A stretch of DNA of 64,000 bases from Pyrus communis. Its lineage: Eukaryota; Streptophyta; Magnoliopsida; Rosales; Rosaceae. Numbering within the stretch: position 1 is the stretch's first letter; every line of letters begins with the position of its first letter. The DNA lies in assembly GCF_963583255.1 (NCBI RefSeq), contig NC_084807.1:14221072-14285071 (forward strand). Direction: 5' to 3'. Under the pieces are notes generated by a model that saw only the letters and a program-made list of their open reading frames with translations, was not told the origin of the DNA and did no database searches. Made by a program: the position numbers and the translations under genes. Below, one piece after another: positions 59,832 to 64,000 of this stretch.

Positions 59832-61800
59832 TTAAGCTTGACTAGGTTCCACGGCATGGAGGGGTACCTCCTCCACGACATGCTCCTCAAACGTCTCGTA
59901 ATAGGGCTTCAATCGATGCCCATTCACTTTGAATTCTTGCTGCGTCCTAGAACTTTTGATTTGTACTGCACCATAAGGTAAAACGTTAGTAACAACAAAC
60001 GGGCCAATCCATTTAGAACGCAACTTACCAGGAAACAAACGTAGGCGAGAGTTGAAAAGTAACACTTTCTGCCCAACTGGGAAGGTCTTGGTTCGAATCA
60101 TTTTATCATGGAATGCTTTGGTCTTGGCTTTGTACATCCGGGCATTCTCATAGGCTTCATTCCGAATCTCTTCAAGTTCATTCAATTGGAGCTTCCTATG
60201 AACTCCCGCTGCATCTATGTCCATGTTGAAAGTCTTCACGGCCCAATGTGCCTTGTGCTCTAACTCTACGGGTAAATGACATGGCTTACCATAGACGAGC
60301 CGAAAAGGTGACATCCCAATGGGTGTTTTGTATGCCGTACGATATGCCCACAGTGCATCATCTAAACGTAAGCTCCAATCCCTCCTTGTTGGTCCAACGG
60401 TCTTCTCCAAAATTTGTTTGATTTCTCGGTTAGACACCTCGGCTTGGCCATTTGTTTGAGGATGGTAAGGTGTGGAGACCTTATGGTTGACATGGTACTT
60501 TCTTAGCAACGCCTCAATGGTCCGATTGCAAAAGTGAGACCCTCCATCACTTATGATTACTCTCGGCATTCCAAACCTAGCAAAAATGTTAGTTTTCACG
60601 AAATCTGCAACCACCTTAGAATCGTTAGTACGGGTGGCTTTTGCTTCCACCCATTTAGAAACATAATCAACGGCTAGCAAGATATAAGTGAAACCATAAG
60701 ATGGAGGGAAAGGGCCCATGAAATCAATGCCCCAAACATCAAAAATTTCAACATTAAAGACAGGGGTTTGCGGCATTTGGTCCTTGGTACCTATGCTACC
60801 CATTCGTTGGCAACGATCACAAGACATACAAAAGGTTCTAGCATCCCTAAATATAGTCGGCCAATAAAAACCACACTCTAGAACCTTGAGGGCAGTGCGT
60901 TGTGTGCCAAAATGACCACCACATGCATATGTGTGACAAAAGCTTAGAATTGAGTGAAATTCAGAATCATGCACACATCTACGTACAATTTGATCTGAGC
61001 AATACTTCCACAAATAAGGGTCATCCCAAACATAGAAACGTGCATCATTTTTAAGCCTATCACGTTGGTGCTTGTTTAGTTCATTTGGAAATTGTTTAGC
61101 CACCAAGTAATTCACTAAATCTGCATACCATGGTTCACTTACCTCAATGGATAGCAGCTGCTCATCGGGGAAAGTTTCAGGGATAGGTACGGCATGTTCA
61201 TGCTCCTCGTGGATCATTCGGCTTAAATGGTCAGCCACTACATTCTCGCTTCCTTTCTTATCCCGGATTTCAATATCAAATTCTTGAAGAAGAAGAATCC
61301 AACGGATAAGCCTCGGCTTTGCTTCCTTTTTCGTGAGCAAGTACCTCAAAGCTGCATGATCAGAATAAACGATTACTTTAGTACCAATTAAATATGAACG
61401 GAATTTATCTAAAGCAAAAACCACAGCTAGAAGTTCTTTTTCCGTCGTGGAGTAGTTCAATTGGGCATCATTGAGAGTCCGAGAGGCATAGTATATGACA
61501 TGCGGCCGCTTGTCTCTTCTTTGTCCTAGAACAGCGCCTAATGCATAGTCGGATGCATCGCACATGAGCTCGAACGGAAGGCTCCAATCTGGAGGTACAA
61601 TAATGGGGGCCGAGACTAGCTTCTCCTTGAGTTGGTTAAATGCCGAATTACACTTTTCATCAAACTTGAATGGCACATCTTTTTGAAGCAATCGGCAAAG
61701 AGGGTTGGACATCTTGGAGAAGTCCTTGATAAAACGCCTATAGAACCCTGCATGGCCAAGAAACGAACGTACCTCTCTAACCGAAGTAGGAGAGGGTAAG
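59832..61800 (-). CDS. pol: Distal pol of element I (RT end, RNase H, integrase), truncated by LTR J
   Basis: Open from the J junction at 61800 to the shared VEPSQA stop, about 655 codons and nearly identical to D. It begins in the RT connection ([13 protein letters not shown]), then RNase H ([32 protein letters not shown]), integrase zinc finger, catalytic GIDFMGP, SDGGSHF and QAEVSNRE with DD35E spacing, and the SKWIGPF module. The fragment starts in mid-gene, so no authentic start codon is present. The first in-frame ATG is at 61712. Without the RT core it cannot act alone. Confidence 0.93.
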
Positions 61801-64000
61801 TGATAGGAGCATATTCATGCGACTTAAATGGCTTGTTCTCGTGCATTTACGTTATGTTTCTTTAGTTATTTTAGTCCTTTATGCTTCTTTTGTGTGTTTT
61901 CAGGTTCTAAGGGCAAAGTATGCAAAAGGATGCCTTTTGGAGCCTTTTGGAGCAAATTAGAGATTGGAATGGATATCATATGCTTGGAGCCAAGAGGATG
62001 GACGAAATTGAAGGATTCCTCCTCCATTGCAGCCACATGCACATTCAATCATTCACACCAAAACCTTGCACATGCTTTCCCATTTCATTATTCATTCACC
62101 TTGCAGCCACTCCACATGCATTTCTAGCTTTTCCTTTGCATTCCCCCTTTAATCAACACATGCATCCACTCACCAAGAAATCATTCATTCCACATGCACC
62201 CAAAACACCACCAGAAATCATCATTGCCGTGGGTACCTATCCCATTTCAGATTGTCATTCCACTTCATTGCACATGCATCTTCATAATTCAACACATGCA
62301 TTCATTATTTATTTACTTTGCATCCTTTAATTTAATCACATGCACATTCAAACAAACACGATCATTCCAGCCATACCTTGCATTTTCAGATTGTTCCTCC
62401 ATCATTGCACCACAATGCAGCCACATGCACTTGTTCCTCTAACATTTCAGCCACTTGCACTCCCATTCTCTCCCAAAACCGTGCACATGCCTTCTCCTTG
62501 CATTTCCAGCCATTCCACATGCTATTTCAGCCACATGCACTCATAATCATTCAACCAACATGTGCACATGCAACCTAGCTGTCATGTTCCCCCCATTTCA
62601 CCTATAAATACTCATTCATTCACACTCATTCATACACAATCCATTCACCACAGAAATAAGGCCTTTGTGCCAGAAATTCATCCATTCCAAACACTCTTCC
62701 ATAAACTCATCCATTGCAGAAATGTAGACATCAAACCACCCTTGTGCCGTGCTTTCCCTATTAATCCAAACACCACTCCCCAAACCATTCACACCATCAA
62801 ACTATCCTTAGACCTTGTGCTACAACAACGAGGAAGAGAAGAGTGCCTAAACGTTCATACAATTCAAGTTTGAGTTGTTGGAATGTTTAGGTGTTTCTTT
62901 GATTTCAATGTTTAAATTCAATTCTCTTTGTTTTGTACGTATGAGGAATGGAAGAGAAGAGTGCCTAAACGTTCATACAATTCAAGTTTGAGTTGTTGGA
63001 ATGTTTAGGTGTTTCTTTGATTTCAAAGTTATGAGGAAATTCGAAATATATGTTTATGCTTACATTTTGATTTGATTACTTCTAATTGCGTTTCATAAGT
63101 TGTGATTCAATTTGTTTAACCGTTTGATTGATAACTTATTTATGTATGTTTATTGAGAGTGCACGCTTAATTTTCATGCATGAATATGACGCTAGAATAT
63201 AAGTGAGTTTCACCTAATAGTTACGAACTTATATTCACAAGTAGTGGAGGTTGCTTATAAACAATCGCGTTAAACGAATTCTTGGCATAAGTTTCATGCA
63301 ATCATAGTAACGAATGCCTCGTCAACACTTATAATTTTCATAGAGCGTAATGATTCTTGCTTGTACCTCTTCTATGCATTCATGTTGAGGACTTGTGGGG
63401 AATGTTTTGAATTGTCGCATGCATCATCCAATTCAATAACGTTAGGAAGATTTGAAGGTTAATTAGTGCATCACGGTTAACTTGGGGTGTTGAGAATTAA
63501 TGGTTTATTGAAATGCAATTGGAAATCATTTTATTATGCAAGTGTAACATGTGTGGAGAAGAACCCCTTAGCTAGGTTCCCATCCATTCTATTCTATCAC
63601 AATTTCATATTTACTATCTGTTTTTACTTACAATCTGTTTTAATTTCAAATTCGTCAATTTAAAACCCCCCTTTACTTTCTTGTTCTTTAGTGCTTAGAA
63701 TTTGTTTAGTTTATGTTTTAAAGTGTTTTGATTCATTTTATTTCCCAATTTCGTCCAAATTCACCAAAGTGCTCAAAACTGCCCAGAAAGTGATTTTAAG
63801 GCAGTTTTGAGTGTTTTGGGTGATGTTTGAGTCTTTTGGTTTGTTTTAATGTTTTAAGTGTTTAGTTTTACATTCTTTAAGTTAGTTTAGTGTTTTATAT
63901 TGTGTTTTTACGTTCTTGAGTCAAGTTATTACTTAATTTCGTCCAAATTTGTGTTTGTGCTCAAATCTGCCCAGAAAGTGGTTTTTAGGCAGATTTGAGT
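61801..64000 (+). repeat. LTR J, plus orientation, runs off the window
   Basis: TGATAGGAGCAT at 61801 directly interrupts I's pol; predicted target duplication gtaag (61796-61800). 2200 bp are visible and, from the A chimeric segment, about 230 bp more are expected. It has a CATGCA-rich U3, TATAAATA at 62603-62610 and two hairpin blocks (about 62840-63025). It lacks the cccccttagctaggggg mini-hairpin present in the other LTRs. It is the closest relative in the window of the foreign segment at 1536-2799. Confidence 0.9.

Larger units (their letters stand above)
53750..61800 (-). mobile_element. Element I: Athila-like element, 3' half visible
   Basis: 3' LTR, polypurine tract, non-coding region, antisense ORF and the distal part of pol, ended at 61800 by insertion of LTR J. 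The rest of pol, gag and the 5' LTR lie right of the window. Predicted target duplication in G: aacac (53745-53749). Confidence 0.9.

Noticed and set aside
1..64000. Host genes, tRNA genes or a CRISPR-like array
   Set aside because: Every long frame belongs to the retrotransposons. The tRNA-Asp match is only the 19-nt primer-binding site, and the regular short repeats are minisatellites without unique spacers.

Overview
The window is plant nuclear DNA made entirely of nested LTR retrotransposons. I see no host gene, tRNA, rRNA or CRISPR array. Apart from one Copia-like solo LTR, everything belongs to one Athila-like Ty3/Gypsy group. The signs are LTRs running TGATAGGAGCAT...GCATCA, a 19-nt primer-binding site complementary to plant tRNA-Asp, one fused Gag-PR-RT-RNaseH-INT reading frame with Athila-type motifs, no chromodomain, and a long 3' non-coding region with G-rich polypurine tracts. 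The host is a flowering plant. A rosid, perhaps Rosaceae, is only a guess from sequence style.

Layout, left to right. Element A (+, 1-16776; its 5' LTR starts before the window) is nearly complete but has one in-frame TAG in gag-pol. It sits inside the 5' LTR of element B (+, 16777-25385), a non-autonomous derivative with a 444-aa remnant gag frame. B in turn sits 2 bp inside the end of LTR K (-, 25386-27694). K interrupts the gag of an old, decayed element C (+), whose pieces resurface at 27695-27896, 29691-31069, 45713-46706 and 48694-49359. Between those pieces lie a Copia-like solo LTR (27897-29690), complete young element D (-, 31070-45712; two 2350-bp LTRs that differ at only about three sites I found), solo LTR E (-, 46707-48693, perfect 5-bp target duplication) and LTR F (-, 49360-51408). 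F is broken by element G (-, 51409-53749 visible), G by element I (-, 53750-61800), and I by LTR J (+, 61801 to window end). This makes at least eleven insertion events, in towers C>K>B>A and C>F>G>I>J.

The most interesting content is an accessory gene on the strand opposite gag-pol, between pol and the 3' LTR, in every element whose 3' half is visible (A, B, D, I). It encodes a protein of about 225-230 residues with an N-terminal LxLxL (EAR-like) motif, a four-leucine zipper in a coiled coil, and a Pro-rich tail of 5-residue repeats. Upstream is its own GC-rich region with CACGTG boxes and 21-nt repeats. My hand comparison of A and B finds about 12 synonymous against 4 amino-acid-changing differences in this gene. 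A neighbouring spurious ORF shows 7 of 7 changing. Element B has lost protease, RT and integrase yet keeps this gene open. It takes the place where Athila elements usually carry a sense env-like ORF.

A second theme is RNA and DNA structure at the primer-binding site. The 3' end of the PBS can pair with a conserved U5 segment, with a downstream leader arm, or with tRNA-Asp. In element A the U5-PBS pairing appears to have seeded a fold-back, leaving a perfect 104-bp inverted duplication and a second PBS.
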